Positions 17,824 through 27,676 of a DNA stretch of 64,000 nt are shown piece after piece. How positions within the stretch are numbered: position 1 is the stretch's first letter; every line of letters begins with the position of its first letter. The notes beneath the pieces are model-generated. The model worked only from the letters and a program-made list of their open reading frames with translations. It was not told where the DNA came from and made no database searches. The stretch spans positions 34,761-98,760 of the forward strand of contig JASLMV010000011.1 in the NCBI GenBank assembly GCA_030746435.1, written 5' to 3'. Source of the stretch: Gammaproteobacteria bacterium (GTDB lineage Bacteria; Pseudomonadota; Gammaproteobacteria; Steroidobacterales; GCA-2729495). Made by a program: the position numbers and the translations under genes.

Positions 17824-20331
17824 ATGTCAGGTGTAACAGTTGCAGAATTTGCCGAGACACTGAATGTGTCTGTAGAACGCCTGCTCGTCCAGTTGGAAGA
17901 GGCCGGCGTTTCGGTCAGCGGTGCCGACGACATCATCAGCGACGACGCCAAGATGGAATTGCTGAACCATCTGCGTCGCGCTCACGGCCGCAAGGAAGAC
18001 AAACTATCGGTTGCGCCGAGCAAGATCACGCTGAACCGGCGCGACAAGACCGAACTCAGGATGTCGGGCGGCCAGGGCCGGTCGCGCACCGTCAACGTCG
18101 AAGTCCGGCGAAAGAAATCTTATATCAAGCGTGACGTGCTGGAAGAAGAAGCACGTCGTCAGCAGGAAGAACTCGAAGCCGAGCGTGCGGCGGAGGAAGC
18201 GGCGCAGGCTGAAGCCGAGCGTCTCGAAAAGGAACGCGAGGCCGCGGCGCAGGCCGAGGAAGAGAAGGCGGCCGAGGACGAGGCACGCCGCGCCGAAGAG
18301 GCCCGCAACCAGGCCGAAGAAACCGCCAAGGTTGCCGAGGAAGAGCAGCTGCGCGTCCAGGCCGAAAAAGCGGCGCGTGAGGCAGCCGAAGCCGAATCCG
18401 CAAAGCGTAACGAAGATTCACGTGTTCAGCGTCGCACCAAAGCGCAGGATGCCGGCCATACGCTGCACGTCGCGAGCGACAAGAAGCGCCGCCGCAAAAA
18501 GAAACAAACTCGGCGCCGCAGCGTTTCGGTGAACGTCGATAGCCAGCACGCGTTCGAGCAGCCCACCGAGCCGGTGGTTCGCGAAGTTCAGATTCCCGAG
18601 TCCATCCCGGTGGGCGAACTTGCCCAGCAAATGGCGATCAAGGGCGGCGAAGTCATCAAAGTGATGATGGACATGGGCGTGATGGCGACCATCAACCAGG
18701 TTATCGATCAGGACACTGCCATTCTCGTTGTCGAGGAGCTCGGGCATACGCCTGTAGCGGTGCAGGACGACGCGCTGGATGAACAGATCCTCGGGTCGAT
18801 CGCGGTCGAGGGCGAAGAGCAGCCCCGTGCACCGGTCGTCACGATCATGGGCCACGTCGACCACGGCAAGACCTCGTTGCTGGATTACATCAGGCGCACC
18901 AAGGTTGCGGCCGGCGAAGCGGGCGGTATCACGCAGCACATCGGCGCCTACAGCGTCAAAACCGACAAGGGGCAGGTTACTTTCCTCGATACCCCCGGCC
19001 ACGCGGCCTTTACGGCGATGCGTGCCCGCGGTGCCCAGGTGACGGATATCGTCGTCCTGGTTATCGCGGCCGACGATGGCGTGAAGCCGCAAACCCAGGA
19101 AGCCGTGCAACATGCCAAGGCTGCCGAGGTGCCGCTGGTCGTTGCCGTCAACAAAATTGACAAGCCGGCAGCGGACCTGGACAGGGTGCGCAATGAACTG
19201 GCCGCGCTGGAAGTCATTCCAGAAGATTGGGCCGGCGACAATATTTTCGTCAACGTCTCGGCGCAGACGGGCGAGGGCATCGATGATCTGCTCGACGCGA
19301 TATTGCTGCAGGCAGATGTCCTGGAGTTGAAGGCGGTTGAAGACGGACCTGCAGCGGGCATCGTGATCGAATCCAGCCTTGAGACGGGTCGTGGCACCGT
19401 GGCAACGGCGCTGATCACCCGCGGCACACTGAACGTGGGTGATTCCATCGTAGCGGGCGAGGTCTTCGGCCGCGTGCGCAAGATGTTGGATGAAAGCGGT
19501 AAGGAAATAATGACGGCCGGGCCGTCGACGCCGGCTGCGATCCTCGGCCTGTCGGGTACACCCAGCGCCGGTGATGAGCTGGTAGCCGTGGGCGACGAAC
19601 GCAAGGCCCGTGAAGTGGCGCAGTTCCGCCACGGGCGCACCCGTGACGCCAAGCTGGCGCAGCAGCAGTCCTCCAAGCTCGAAGATGTATTTACCCAGAT
19701 GCAGAACGGCGGCCTCAAAACCCTGCAGATACTCGTTAAAGCAGACGTGCACGGCAGTGCCGAGGCGTTGCGTGATGCGCTGATGAATCTGAGCAATGAA
19801 GAAGTTGCGGTAAACGTCATCAGTGCTGGCGTGGGCGGTATTACGGAGTCCGACGTGAACCTCGCAGCTGCGTCGAACGCGATCGTTATTGGCTTTAATG
19901 TCCGTGCCGACGGTGCGGCACGCAACGCGGTGAAAGAATCCGGCGTAGAGGTGCGTTACTACAGCATTATTTATGAGGCGATTGAAGACGTTGAGTCGGC
20001 GGTCGGTGGCATGCTGTCACCCGAAATCCGCGAACAGATCGTCGGGCTTGCCGAAGTCCGGGATGTGTTCAAGTCGCCGAAGCTCGGCGATATAGCCGGT
20101 TGCCTGGTGATGGAAGGCTTCGTTAAACGCAGTAACCCGATTCGTGTATTACGCGAAGACACGGTTATCTACGAAGGCGAACTCGAATCGTTACGGCGCT
20201 TCAAAGATGACGTCAACGAAGTGAAATCCGGCACCGAATGCGGCATCGGCGTCAAGAACTACAACGACGTTAAAGTCGGCGACCAGATCGAGTGTTACGA
20301 ACGCATCGAAGTCGCCCGGTCGTTGAAATAG
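17824..20331 (+). CDS. infB: Translation initiation factor IF-2
   Basis: GTPase that brings fMet-tRNA to the 30S subunit and promotes subunit joining. Its 835 residues contain an N-terminal IF2-N domain (1-52), a very charged Glu/Ala/Arg linker (about 95-225, predicted helical), a second IF2-N domain near 260-315, the G domain with G1 GHVDHGKT at 343, switch [10 protein letters not shown] and NKIDKP, and then the EF-Tu-like and fMet-binding domains. Long antisense frames across this gene are shadows. An internal start for a shorter isoform was not identified. Confidence 0.97.
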   Translation: MSGVTVAEFAETLNVSVERLLVQLEEAGVSVSGADDIISDDAKMELLNHLRRAHGRKEDKLSVAPSKITLNRRDKTELRMSGGQGRSRTVNVEVRRKKSYIKRDVLEEEARRQQEELEAERAAEEAAQAEAERLEKEREAAAQAEEEKAAEDEARRAEEARNQAEETAKVAEEEQLRVQAEKAAREAAEAESAKRNEDSRVQRRTKAQDAGHTLHVASDKKRRRKKKQTRRRSVSVNVDSQHAFEQPTEPVVREVQIPESIPVGELAQQMAIKGGEVIKVMMDMGVMATINQVIDQDTAILVVEELGHTPVAVQDDALDEQILGSIAVEGEEQPRAPVVTIMGHVDHGKTSLLDYIRRTKVAAGEAGGITQHIGAYSVKTDKGQVTFLDTPGHAAFTAMRARGAQVTDIVVLVIAADDGVKPQTQEAVQHAKAAEVPLVVAVNKIDKPAADLDRVRNELAALEVIPEDWAGDNIFVNVSAQTGEGIDDLLDAILLQADVLELKAVEDGPAAGIVIESSLETGRGTVATALITRGTLNVGDSIVAGEVFGRVRKMLDESGKEIMTAGPSTPAAILGLSGTPSAGDELVAVGDERKAREVAQFRHGRTRDAKLAQQQSSKLEDVFTQMQNGGLKTLQILVKADVHGSAEALRDALMNLSNEEVAVNVISAGVGGITESDVNLAAASNAIVIGFNVRADGAARNAVKESGVEVRYYSIIYEAIEDVESAVGGMLSPEIREQIVGLAEVRDVFKSPKLGDIAGCLVMEGFVKRSNPIRVLREDTVIYEGELESLRRFKDDVNEVKSGTECGIGVKNYNDVKVGDQIECYERIEVARSLK

Positions 20332-20361
20332 AGAGCGCCGTTAGCGCTCCAGGGTTTGTGT

Positions 20362-20757
20362 ATGGCCAGGGATTTCCCCCGCAGCCGCCGGATCGAAGAT
20401 CAGATCCAGCGAATTCTCAGCGATGTCGTGCGTGGTGAAGTCCGCGACCCACGGTTGGCGAATGCCATTATCACGGCCGTGCGGGTCTCGAAAGATCTCA
20501 GCGTTGCCTGGGTGTATTACACGGTACTCAAGGTCGAGGGCGAGGCCGAAAGTCTCGACGATGCCTTCGAACGCGCAACCGGCTTTCTGCGCAACCGGCT
20601 TGCCAGGGACCTCACGGTGAGGCGTGTACCGGAACTGAGGTTCGAACTGGACGAGACGGTCAGCAATGCCCGGACAATGGACCGCCTGATCGATGCCGCG
20701 AACGAACCCGAACATGGCCCCGACGACCCCGATGACGATAACCCGCAAGATGAGTAA
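20362..20757 (+). CDS. rbfA: 30S ribosome-binding factor RbfA
   Basis: Cold-shock-related KH-fold protein required for 16S rRNA 5' end maturation. The ATG at 20362 gives 131 residues beginning MARDFPRSRRIEDQIQRIL; the KH core includes VRDPRLANAIITAVRVSKDLSVAWVYYTVL. The tail after about residue 110 is acidic and low in complexity (EPEHGPDDPDDDNPQDE). Its last 8 nt overlap the start of truB, so the two are translationally coupled. Confidence 0.95.
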   Translation: MARDFPRSRRIEDQIQRILSDVVRGEVRDPRLANAIITAVRVSKDLSVAWVYYTVLKVEGEAESLDDAFERATGFLRNRLARDLTVRRVPELRFELDETVSNARTMDRLIDAANEPEHGPDDPDDDNPQDE

Positions 20758-21691
20758 TAAACAGAAACAGCCCCGCGTACCCAGGCGCGACGTCAACGGC
20801 ATCCTGTTGCTGGACAAGCCTGTGGGCCTGACATCGAACCAGGCGCTGCAGATGGCCAAGCGTTTGTACCGGGCCCGCAAGGCAGGGCACACGGGCAGCC
20901 TGGACCCGCTCGCGAGCGGCATGTTGCCCCTGTGCTTCGGTCAGGCAACCAAGGTGTCGACCTGGCTGCTCGATGCGGACAAGGTTTACGAGGTCGAAGC
21001 GACAATCGGGACCCGGACGGACACCGGCGATGCCGACGGGAAGGTCATCGAGGAATCGGAAATCACCACCCTCAGCCGCGAGCAGCTGGAACTGGCGCTG
21101 GCAGCGCACCGGGGAGAAATTGATCAGATTCCGCCAATGTTTTCCGCACTTAAACACGAGGGCAGGCGGCTGTATGAACTGGCCCGCGAGGGTAAGGAAG
21201 TGCCGCGTAAACCGCGCCGGGTGACGATCCACGAGATCGAAATCGAGACCTTCGACCCCCATCGGCCGCGCTTGCGCGTGCGCTGCAGCAAGGGGACCTA
21301 TGTACGCACCCTGATCGAGTCGATTGCCGAGGCTGCCGGGACCGTGGGCCATGTGTCGGCGCTCCGGCGGATCAGCGTCCGGCCCTTCGAGGACAAACCA
21401 ATGATCAGCCAGGCCCAGCTCGAGGCGCTGGCCGATGATCCGGCGGCCCTCGATACGCTGCTGCTGCCCGTGGACAGCGCGCTCGAGGCGCAGCCCGACG
21501 TGCAGCTAAGCGCCAATGAGGCTTTCTACCTGCGCAACGGGCATGCGGTGAGCCATGTATCCCGGGAGTTGAGTGGTTTCGTCCGGCTGTATGACGAAAA
21601 CCGCCTGTTTCTGGGGGTTGGCGAGGTTCTCGACGATGGCCGGGTTGCGCCGCGACGCCTGTTTTTATTGCCCGAAAACAGTACCGGATAG
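20750..21691 (+). CDS. truB: tRNA pseudouridine-55 synthase TruB
   Basis: Makes the pseudouridine at position 55 of the T loop of elongator tRNAs. The 313-residue product carries the catalytic motif GHTGSLDPLASGMLP with Asp52, the KxxxxxG-type lead segment NGILLLDKPVGLTSNQAL, and a C-terminal PUA-like domain after about residue 240. The ATG at 20750 lies inside the last codons of rbfA; an upstream in-frame ATG at 20693 would add a stretch that is only the shadow of the rbfA tail. Confidence 0.96.
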   Translation: MSNKQKQPRVPRRDVNGILLLDKPVGLTSNQALQMAKRLYRARKAGHTGSLDPLASGMLPLCFGQATKVSTWLLDADKVYEVEATIGTRTDTGDADGKVIEESEITTLSREQLELALAAHRGEIDQIPPMFSALKHEGRRLYELAREGKEVPRKPRRVTIHEIEIETFDPHRPRLRVRCSKGTYVRTLIESIAEAAGTVGHVSALRRISVRPFEDKPMISQAQLEALADDPAALDTLLLPVDSALEAQPDVQLSANEAFYLRNGHAVSHVSRELSGFVRLYDENRLFLGVGEVLDDGRVAPRRLFLLPENSTG

Positions 21692-21715
21692 CCCAAATAC
21701 ATCAAGAATCAGGGT

Positions 21716-21743
21716 GTTACACAGGCAGAACTGTAGGTACAAT
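21716..21743 (+). promoter_or_regulatory. Possible rpsO promoter
   Basis: GTTACA (21716-21721) and TACAAT (21738-21743) are 16 bases apart. The -10 matches the consensus in 5 of 6 positions. E. coli also has an independent promoter here, between truB and rpsO. The leader to the rpsO ATG would be about 45 nt. Confidence 0.4.
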
Positions 21744-21795
21744 ACCGCGCGAAATCGAAGGGTAAATATTAGAGCGAACACAGGAGTAGGAACCG

Positions 21796-22065
21796 ATGTC
21801 TCTTTCGGGAGAGCAAAAGGCACAGATCGTTGAGGAATATAAGCGCGGCGAAGGAGACACGGGGTCTCCGGAAGTTCAGGTTGCGCTATTGTCGGCCCGT
21901 ATCAGTGAGCTGACCGAGCATTTTAATAAGAACAGCAAAGACCACCACTCACGTCGCGGTCTGCTGCGGATGGTAAACAACCGCCGTAAGTTGCTCGATT
22001 ACCTTAAAGAAACAGATCACGAGCGGTATCGCGACGTGATCACCCGGCTTGGCTTACGCCGCTAA
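21796..22065 (+). CDS. rpsO: 30S ribosomal protein S15
   Basis: Primary 16S rRNA-binding protein of the 30S platform. Its 89 residues are the universal length, with [24 protein letters not shown] and the conserved rRNA contacts [23 protein letters not shown]. An AGGAG-type ribosome site (ACAGGAGTAGG) precedes the ATG. In E. coli S15 represses its own translation through a leader pseudoknot; the 5' leader here was not folded. Confidence 0.98.
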   Translation: MSLSGEQKAQIVEEYKRGEGDTGSPEVQVALLSARISELTEHFNKNSKDHHSRRGLLRMVNNRRKLLDYLKETDHERYRDVITRLGLRR

Positions 22066-22248
22066 GCCATTCATCGACACCAGCGTTTACTACGCCGGAC
22101 ATTCCGGTTAGCAACGTGCTGATGTCACCACAACAAATGCAAACCACATCCGCATGCGAACGTAATAGCGCAGTCAGCAAGGGCTGTATGCGTGGTTCCG
22201 TGTGCCCGTATGTAGGTAATGAAAGACAGCAGGTAAAGGAAAATAAAA
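22066..22248 (+). promoter_or_regulatory. rpsO-pnp intergenic leader with hairpins
   Basis: This stretch of 183 nt has no gene. A tight hairpin CCGGA-CAT-TCCGG is at 22095-22107, without a T-run. A longer interrupted stem can be drawn from about 22143 (CCAC...GCAT) to 22196 (ATGCGTGG). In E. coli the pnp leader is a stem-loop cut by RNase III and used by PNPase to limit its own synthesis; a similar role here is inferred from position only. Confidence 0.4.
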
Positions 22249-24336
22249 GTGACTGTAGTTAAAAAGACATTTAAATATGGTGCTCACGATGTGAGCATTG
22301 AAACGGGCAAAATTGCACGTCAGGCTGACGGCGCCGTTATTGTGAGTATGGACGATACGCAAGTTTTGGTTACCGCGGTGGGCCGCAAACAGGCAGATCC
22401 CGGGCGGGATTTCTTTCCGCTAACCGTTGATTACGAAGAGAAGACCTATGCCGCGGGTAAAATCCCGGGCGGTTTCTTCAAACGCGAAGGTCGTCCGAGT
22501 GAAAAGGCAATTCTGACCTGCCGCCTGATTGATCGGCCCGTGCGTCCTTTGTTCCCCAAAGGTTTTAAGAACGAGGTTCAGGTTATCGCCCAGGTGACTT
22601 CACTGAACCCCGAAGTTAATCCGGATATCCCGGCAATGATCGGTGCTTCCGCGGCACTGGCTATTTCCGGTATGCCGTTCCAGGGCCCGATCGCTGCGGC
22701 GCGGGTAGGTTTTGTTGATGGCGCCTACGTGCTGAGTCCGACCAGGACCGACCTCGAGTCCTCGCAACTGGATCTGGTCGTCGCCGGTACCAGTGATGCG
22801 GTGCTTATGGTTGAGTCGCAGGCAGATTGCCTGAGCGAAGACACCATGCTCGGTGCCGTCGTATTTGGTCATGAGCAGATGCAGGTCGCAATTGCCGCGA
22901 TTAATGAGCTGAAGGCTGAAGTCGGCAAGCCCGCCTGGGACTGGCAGGCGCCGGAAGAAAACGTCGCGCTGGCCCAAGCTGTGGCCGGCCAGTCGAAGGC
23001 CGACATCACCGATGCTTACAAGATTTCGGACAAGCAGGAACGCTATAGCCGTATCGGCGAGTTGCAGGAAGCGGCAGTCGCGGCACTTGTACCGGAAGAG
23101 GGTGGCGAGTTCAGTGCTGACGAAGTGAAGGGTGCATTCCACAAGCTGGAATCCGAAATCGTGCGTGAAAATGTGCTGAACGGTTCACCCAGGATTGACG
23201 GACGTGACACCCGCACCGTGCGGCCGATCGAAGTGGGCACCGGCGTATTGCCCAGGACCCATGGCTCGGCTTTGTTCACGCGCGGCGAAACCCAGGCCAT
23301 TGTTGTGGCTACGCTGGGTACCGACCGCGACGCGCAGATTATTGATGCGCTGGACGGCGAGTTTCGTGATCGTTTCATGCTGCACTACAATTTTCCGCCC
23401 TACTGCGTGGGTGAGACCGGTCGCGTGGGGTCACCGAAGCGACGCGAAATCGGCCATGGCAGGTTGGCGCGCCGCGGTATAACGGCCGTGCTGCCGACCC
23501 AGGATGAATTCCCGTACACCATTCGCGTGGTATCGGAAATTACCGAATCGAACGGCTCCAGTTCCATGGCCAGCGTCTGCGGCACCAGCCTCGCGTTGAT
23601 GGATGCGGGCGTGCCGACCAAGGGTGCCGTCGCCGGTGTGGCGATGGGACTCGTCAAGGACGGTGATCGCTACCAGGTGCTGACCGATATCCTGGGTGAC
23701 GAAGACCACCTGGGTGACATGGACTTCAAGGTGGCTGGTACAGACGGCGGCGTTACGGCCCTGCAGATGGATATCAAGATCCAGGGCATCACCCAGGAAA
23801 TCATGCAGGAAGCACTGGCGCAGGCCCGTGAAGCACGCCTGCATATCCTCGGCGAGATGGCCAAGGAGATTACTACTGCGCGTGACAAGGTGTCTGACTG
23901 GGCGCCGACCATCGTGACCATCAAGATCGATCCAGAGAAGATTCGTGATGTTATCGGCAAGGGTGGAGCGACTATCCGGGCCATTACGGAAGAGACCGGG
24001 GCCACGATCGATATCGATAACGACGGTACCGTCAAGATCGCGTCGGTCGAAGGCGCTGCCGGCCGCGAGGCGCAACGGCGTATCGAGCTGATCACGGCGG
24101 AGGTTGAGGTCGGTGCAATCTACGAAGGTCGTGTTGCACGCCTGATGGATTTCGGTGCGTTCGTCACCATCCTGCCGGGCAAGGATGGTCTCGTGCATAT
24201 CTCGCAGATATCCGAAGAGCGCGTCGAGAAGGTAAGCGACAAACTCAGCGAAGGCGATATCGTCAAGGTCAAGGTGCTGGAGGTTGATCGCCAGGGTCGT
24301 GTGCGGCTGAGTATGCGCGATATGGAAGCTGCTTGA
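22249..24336 (+). CDS. pnp: Polyribonucleotide nucleotidyltransferase (PNPase)
   Basis: 3'-to-5' phosphorolytic exoribonuclease of the degradosome. The 695 residues contain two RNase PH cores (about 1-215 and 310-540, linked by the helical domain), the KH domain ([21 protein letters not shown] near 560) and a C-terminal S1 domain ([31 protein letters not shown] near 622). The start is a GTG 9 nt downstream of AAAGGA. The arrangement after rpsO and the strong terminator after it mark this as the operon's last gene. Confidence 0.97.
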   Translation: MTVVKKTFKYGAHDVSIETGKIARQADGAVIVSMDDTQVLVTAVGRKQADPGRDFFPLTVDYEEKTYAAGKIPGGFFKREGRPSEKAILTCRLIDRPVRPLFPKGFKNEVQVIAQVTSLNPEVNPDIPAMIGASAALAISGMPFQGPIAAARVGFVDGAYVLSPTRTDLESSQLDLVVAGTSDAVLMVESQADCLSEDTMLGAVVFGHEQMQVAIAAINELKAEVGKPAWDWQAPEENVALAQAVAGQSKADITDAYKISDKQERYSRIGELQEAAVAALVPEEGGEFSADEVKGAFHKLESEIVRENVLNGSPRIDGRDTRTVRPIEVGTGVLPRTHGSALFTRGETQAIVVATLGTDRDAQIIDALDGEFRDRFMLHYNFPPYCVGETGRVGSPKRREIGHGRLARRGITAVLPTQDEFPYTIRVVSEITESNGSSSMASVCGTSLALMDAGVPTKGAVAGVAMGLVKDGDRYQVLTDILGDEDHLGDMDFKVAGTDGGVTALQMDIKIQGITQEIMQEALAQAREARLHILGEMAKEITTARDKVSDWAPTIVTIKIDPEKIRDVIGKGGATIRAITEETGATIDIDNDGTVKIASVEGAAGREAQRRIELITAEVEVGAIYEGRVARLMDFGAFVTILPGKDGLVHISQISEERVEKVSDKLSEGDIVKVKVLEVDRQGRVRLSMRDMEAA

Positions 24337-24395
24337 TGCAGCTCAGAATCTATACTCGTTAACTTAGCTCGGATTCGGGTTGTAGTTTTCCGAAG

Positions 24396-24428
24396 CCAGT
24401 CGGGCAGAGCGCCCCGGCTGGTTTTTTT
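24396..24428 (+). terminator. Intrinsic terminator of pnp
   Basis: CCAGTCGGG (24396-24404) pairs with CCCGGCTGG (24413-24421) over 9 bp with one G-U, followed by seven T. It closes the operon just before the convergent PhaR-like gene, whose stop is 16 nt away. Confidence 0.93.
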
Positions 24429-24443
24429 GTGCCCGTCTACCCG

Positions 24444-24770
24444 TTACTGATGCAGTGCGGGAGGCGGAAGCGCATTACGCAGTGCCGTCTGCAGGCGCTC
24501 AGGCAGGCCCGGATCGGATCCGCCGCCGGCGGTTCTGATCAGGTCGGTGAGAAAGCCGGTCGTCAGGAGTGCACCCTCATCACTCATGCTGCCGATAATC
24601 TGCAGCAGAATGCTGTTGGTTATATCTCTTGACGTGGATTGCTCGATGACCCTGACGCGAGTGCCTTCAGCGATCAGGTTACGGACATCCGCCAGGTTTA
24701 CATAGCGGCTACGTACGGTGTCATACAATCTGCGATTTGCATATTTTCTGATTAAGCGGGGCTCATTCAT
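24444..24770 (-). CDS. PhaR-like polyhydroxyalkanoate synthesis regulator (short form)
   Basis: A 108-residue protein whose first 36 residues, RLIRKYANRRLYDTVRSRY then VNLADVRNLIAEG, match the DNA-binding domain of PhaR (PHB accumulation regulator), which represses phasin genes and senses polyhydroxyalkanoate. The rest (IEQSTSRDITNSILLQII...) resembles the start of the second domain, and the C-terminal region is short and Pro-rich. Full PhaR proteins are larger, so this is a reduced version. No phaC, phaB or phasin gene is nearby, so the target is unknown. The gene is convergent with pnp. Confidence 0.85.
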   Translation of the reverse strand: MNEPRLIRKYANRRLYDTVRSRYVNLADVRNLIAEGTRVRVIEQSTSRDITNSILLQIIGSMSDEGALLTTGFLTDLIRTAGGGSDPGLPERLQTALRNALPPPALHQ

Positions 24771-24875
24771 GGCTTACCCCCTGTTTGGACGGGTTCTAAA
24801 CTGAACCAACTCAGCCCGAAGTCGCGTCCTCCAACTGTCATTTTGTAGACAGCCTGTTCCGTTAAATAGTTCGAC

Positions 24876-25811
24876 TCACTGCACCATCATACTCCCATCA
24901 GGAAGGGTCTGTAGCCCCCGCAGGGCGCTGAGCTTCCAGTTTTCCACCGCCCATGCCCAGATATCCTTTGTCGATGCCGTTTTCAGGGACTCGTGCGGGC
25001 GTTGCTGGAGGCTTTTCAAGGCCTGGAAGAGGTTCCCGGATGCTGACTTATCGTTAATTTCGGCTGCACCGGTCTGTTTTGATAGTTTAGTTCCATTTTC
25101 ATCTGTAACTACTGGAAAATGAAGATATTTAGGTGCTTGAAATTCAAGCAGCCGCTGCAGGTGCCTCTGCATGTGCGTCGCGTCCAGGAGATCGGTTCCA
25201 CGCACCACTTCGGTGATGCCCTGGGCGTGGTCGTCAGCTACCACGGCGAGTTGATAAGCCACCAGGCCATCGCCCCGGCGTACCAGGAAGTCACCTACCT
25301 CGGTTTCCAGTTCACAGCACTGGCGGCCCTGCAGTTCGTCCGTGAAACACGCTTTGTCGGGGCCGGTAAACACGCGTATCGAGGTACCGGGCCGGGCCGT
25401 ATTTGCCTTGCCCGGGCGACAGGTGCCGGGGTAGATAAGACCTGTGGTGCCACGGCGTGCCACAGCTTCTATTTTCCTGCGGGTGCATGCACACCGGTAG
25501 GCGAGGCCGGCTTCCAGCAGTTCGTCGATCAGCTGGTTATAGAGGTCGAGCCGGGTGCTCTGGTAGAGGGGGGCAGGGTATTCAAAACCATGGGCACCCA
25601 GGGAGGCGAGGATAGCGGTGGTAGCACCGGGCACCTCGCGGGGAGGATCGATGTCTTCGACGCGAACGAGCCATTCGCCGTCGTTCGCCTTCGCCCGCAG
25701 GTAACTGGCAACGGCCGCCACGAGCGACCCGAAATGCAACGGGCCGGTCGGACTGGGAGCGAACCGGCCAATGTAGCCCCCGACTGGTGATTGACTGTTT
25801 CCCAGAGACAA
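24876..25811 (-). CDS. gluQ: Glutamyl-Q tRNA(Asp) synthetase
   Basis: Paralogue of the catalytic core of GluRS that lacks the anticodon-binding domain and attaches glutamate to queuosine-34 of tRNA-Asp. The 311 residues show the HIGH-like site PTGPLHFGSL (21-30), a zinc site of the type C-x-C ... Y-x3-C (YRCACTRRK and IYPGTCRPG), and a KMSKS-like TKLSKQ. The start is probably the TTG at 25811; no ATG occurs before the conserved GRFAPSPTG. It follows dksA by 17 nt, the standard dksA-gluQ pairing. queF, also for queuosine, is the next gene upstream, so substrate and enzyme are encoded together. Confidence 0.94.
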   Translation of the reverse strand: MSLGNSQSPVGGYIGRFAPSPTGPLHFGSLVAAVASYLRAKANDGEWLVRVEDIDPPREVPGATTAILASLGAHGFEYPAPLYQSTRLDLYNQLIDELLEAGLAYRCACTRRKIEAVARRGTTGLIYPGTCRPGKANTARPGTSIRVFTGPDKACFTDELQGRQCCELETEVGDFLVRRGDGLVAYQLAVVADDHAQGITEVVRGTDLLDATHMQRHLQRLLEFQAPKYLHFPVVTDENGTKLSKQTGAAEINDKSASGNLFQALKSLQQRPHESLKTASTKDIWAWAVENWKLSALRGLQTLPDGSMMVQ

Positions 25812-25828
25812 GGTCTCGCAGCCACAGG

Positions 25829-26875
25829 TTACCGGTAGCGGTCGTCCTGATCCCGGTACTGGCGTTCAGCGACTTCGCGGCGTTCCTGCGCTTCCACGCT
25901 CAGGGTTGCGACCGGTCGTGCCTCGAGACGTTTAAGTCCGATCGCTTCGCCGGTTTCCTCGCAATAACCGTAGGTGCCATCCTCGGTGCGGGCTATAGCC
26001 TGGTCGATCTTTTTAAGCAGCTTGCGTTCGCGGTCACGGGTCCGAAGTTCAAGGCCGAATTCCGATTCCTGCGTCGCCCGGTCATTCGGATCAGGGAAAT
26101 TGCTGGCCTCATCCTGCATGTGGTGGACGGTGCGGTCGACTTCCTGCATGAGTTCGGTTTTCCAGGCGCCCAGGATTTCGCGGAAATGCTCGAGCTGCTC
26201 ATCGCTCATGTATTCCTCGCCCTTCTTAGGCCTGTAGGGCTCTATGCCGTGTATAAGCTGGTCATTGACTGGCTTGCGCCGCCGTTTCGTCCGGGTGGGG
26301 ACATGATCTGCCGGGTTCATTGGTGCAGGCACGGCATTCCGCGCCAGGTTCCGGACCACCGGATCCTTGGTCAGAATTTTACGCCTGGCCGATTGCTTGT
26401 CGGCAGCCGCTTTCTTTGCCGCCGCCTTTTTCGTTGCGGCCTTTTTAGCCGCCGCCTTCTTCTTGGCAGGCTTTTTCTTGCGCGCCTTCTTCTTGCTTAC
26501 CTTCTTTCTGGCAGGCTTTTTCCTGCTGGTTTTCTTCTTAGTCTTCTTTTTTGAAACCTTCTTTTTAGTCTTTTTAGCAGGCTTCTTCTTGCTTACTTTC
26601 TTTTTCTTTTTGGCGGCCTTTTTCTTGCGCGCAGGCTTTTTCTTGGCCTTCTTTTTAGAGGCTTTCTTCTTGCTCTTTTTCTTCGAGGTTTTCTTTCGGC
26701 TTACTTTCTTCCCGGCCTTCTTGCCGGCTTTCTTCTTCTTTTTTGAAGCCTTCTTTTTAGCAGGCTTCTTCTTGCTTACTTTCTTCTTTGAAGCCTTACG
26801 TGCGGGCTTCCTTTTACTGCCTCGCTTCTTCGTTTTGCGAGCAGATTTTTTCGATACTTTCTTCCGTGCGGCCAT
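25829..26875 (-). CDS. dksA: DksA-family RNA polymerase regulator with long lysine-rich N-terminal tail and no zinc site
   Basis: The C-terminal 135 residues are DksA: a coiled coil with the tip motif DPNDRATQE, which enters the RNA polymerase secondary channel, and the globular end GYCEETGEAIGLKRLEARP. Of the four zinc cysteines only Cys305 remains; the others are Thr308, Ser326 and Ala329, so zinc binding should be lost, as in zinc-independent DksA2-type proteins. The first 160 residues or so are almost only Lys, Ala, Arg and Ser in repeats such as KKVSKKKPAKKK, like a histone H1 or AlgP tail. The product is therefore 348 residues, against about 150 for E. coli DksA. A DNA- or RNA-binding role for the tail is inferred. 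Upstream of gluQ in the same operon. Confidence 0.9.
   Translation of the reverse strand: MAARKKVSKKSARKTKKRGSKRKPARKASKKKVSKKKPAKKKASKKKKKAGKKAGKKVSRKKTSKKKSKKKASKKKAKKKPARKKKAAKKKKKVSKKKPAKKTKKKVSKKKTKKKTSRKKPARKKVSKKKARKKKPAKKKAAAKKAATKKAAAKKAAADKQSARRKILTKDPVVRNLARNAVPAPMNPADHVPTRTKRRRKPVNDQLIHGIEPYRPKKGEEYMSDEQLEHFREILGAWKTELMQEVDRTVHHMQDEASNFPDPNDRATQESEFGLELRTRDRERKLLKKIDQAIARTEDGTYGYCEETGEAIGLKRLEARPVATLSVEAQERREVAERQYRDQDDRYR
26396..26866 (-). repeat. Low-complexity lysine/alanine repeat coding the DksA tail
   Basis: The DNA is extremely strand-biased (T and C on the plus strand) and made of degenerate units coding KKxSKKKPAKK-like peptides. Spacing is irregular, so it is a degenerate rather than exact tandem repeat. 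The plus-strand reading frame across it is only a shadow rich in Phe and Leu. Confidence 0.8.
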
Positions 26876-27024
26876 CTATCCTGTCCCTGCTTTCCCCCCC
26901 GAAGGGCGTCTGCAAAATGCCGGATTATACCCATTGGCACGCCGGTTGGAAGTGCCTTTTGCGGGGCGGCAGGCCTTTCCCCGGGCCCTTTGCCAGGGGT
27001 GGCCGGGCAGGGTGTCAGGGGGCC

Positions 27025-27489
27025 TTAGCCGTGGCCGGGATCGGGCACCGGCGGGGGCAGGGCCTCGGCACTGTCGGGGGTCCAGTCGGCCGCCCGGTGC
27101 TCTGCAACCACGGTCGTAAAGATGCCTCCGCGCACGTTAAACCGGGCGGTCAGGCGTGCGAAACGGGGGTCCAGTGCCCCGACCAGATCGGCCAGGATAG
27201 AGTTGGTTATGGCTTCATGAAAAGCGCCTTCGTCGCGGTAGGACCAGATATATTCTTTGAGTGATTTGAGTTCCACACAAGCGGCTTCGGGTATATAGTC
27301 AAGGAACAGGGTGGCGAAGTCCGGCTGGCCGGTCTTGGGACACAGACACGTGAACTCCGGGATACGGATCCGGATGCTATAATCGCGCCCAGGGTTAGGG
27401 TTATTGAATGTTTCGAGTTCCCTGCGAGGGGAACGTTTTGCCAATTCCGAAGACGATTCCGGAGAGGTATTCTTAGCCTGCGTATTCAT
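27025..27489 (-). CDS. queF: NADPH-dependent 7-cyano-7-deazaguanine reductase
   Basis: Reduces preQ0 to preQ1 in queuosine biosynthesis. This is the short unimodular QueF type: 154 residues with the catalytic cysteine motif [14 protein letters not shown] and the substrate/NADPH segment [24 protein letters not shown]. The start at 27489 (MNTQAKNT) is preferred over longer frames, whose extension is Ser/Thr/Pro noise running into the smc promoter region. It is divergent from smc. The C-terminal tail ([15 protein letters not shown]) is unstructured. Confidence 0.95.
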   Translation of the reverse strand: MNTQAKNTSPESSSELAKRSPRRELETFNNPNPGRDYSIRIRIPEFTCLCPKTGQPDFATLFLDYIPEAACVELKSLKEYIWSYRDEGAFHEAITNSILADLVGALDPRFARLTARFNVRGGIFTTVVAEHRAADWTPDSAEALPPPVPDPGHG

Positions 27490-27676
27490 TAATTTACCAG
27501 TGTGGATTGTGCGCGTTATTCGCGGCCGTTTTTTGTTAACTCGGTACTTTAACACCACCGGTCGAACAACAGCTATGGCTGGTAAAATTGGAAACACTTG
27601 TGTGACGTGAGAGGGGTGGATTGTGCGGTTGCCCGCCGGGCCTGCTGCAGCGCTGGTTTGGTAACCGTTTGATGCT

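Noticed and set aside
18418..19925. Two long minus-strand frames of 325 and 444 codons
   Set aside because: They lie fully antisense to infB and show His/Arg- or Ser-rich composition typical of shadows in GC-rich genes.
26367..27119. Long plus-strand frame rich in Phe, Leu and Ala that looks like a membrane protein
   Set aside because: It is the complement of the lysine-rich dksA tail; AAG/AAA codons read as CTT/TTT. It has no ribosome site and overlaps dksA entirely over its hydrophobic part.
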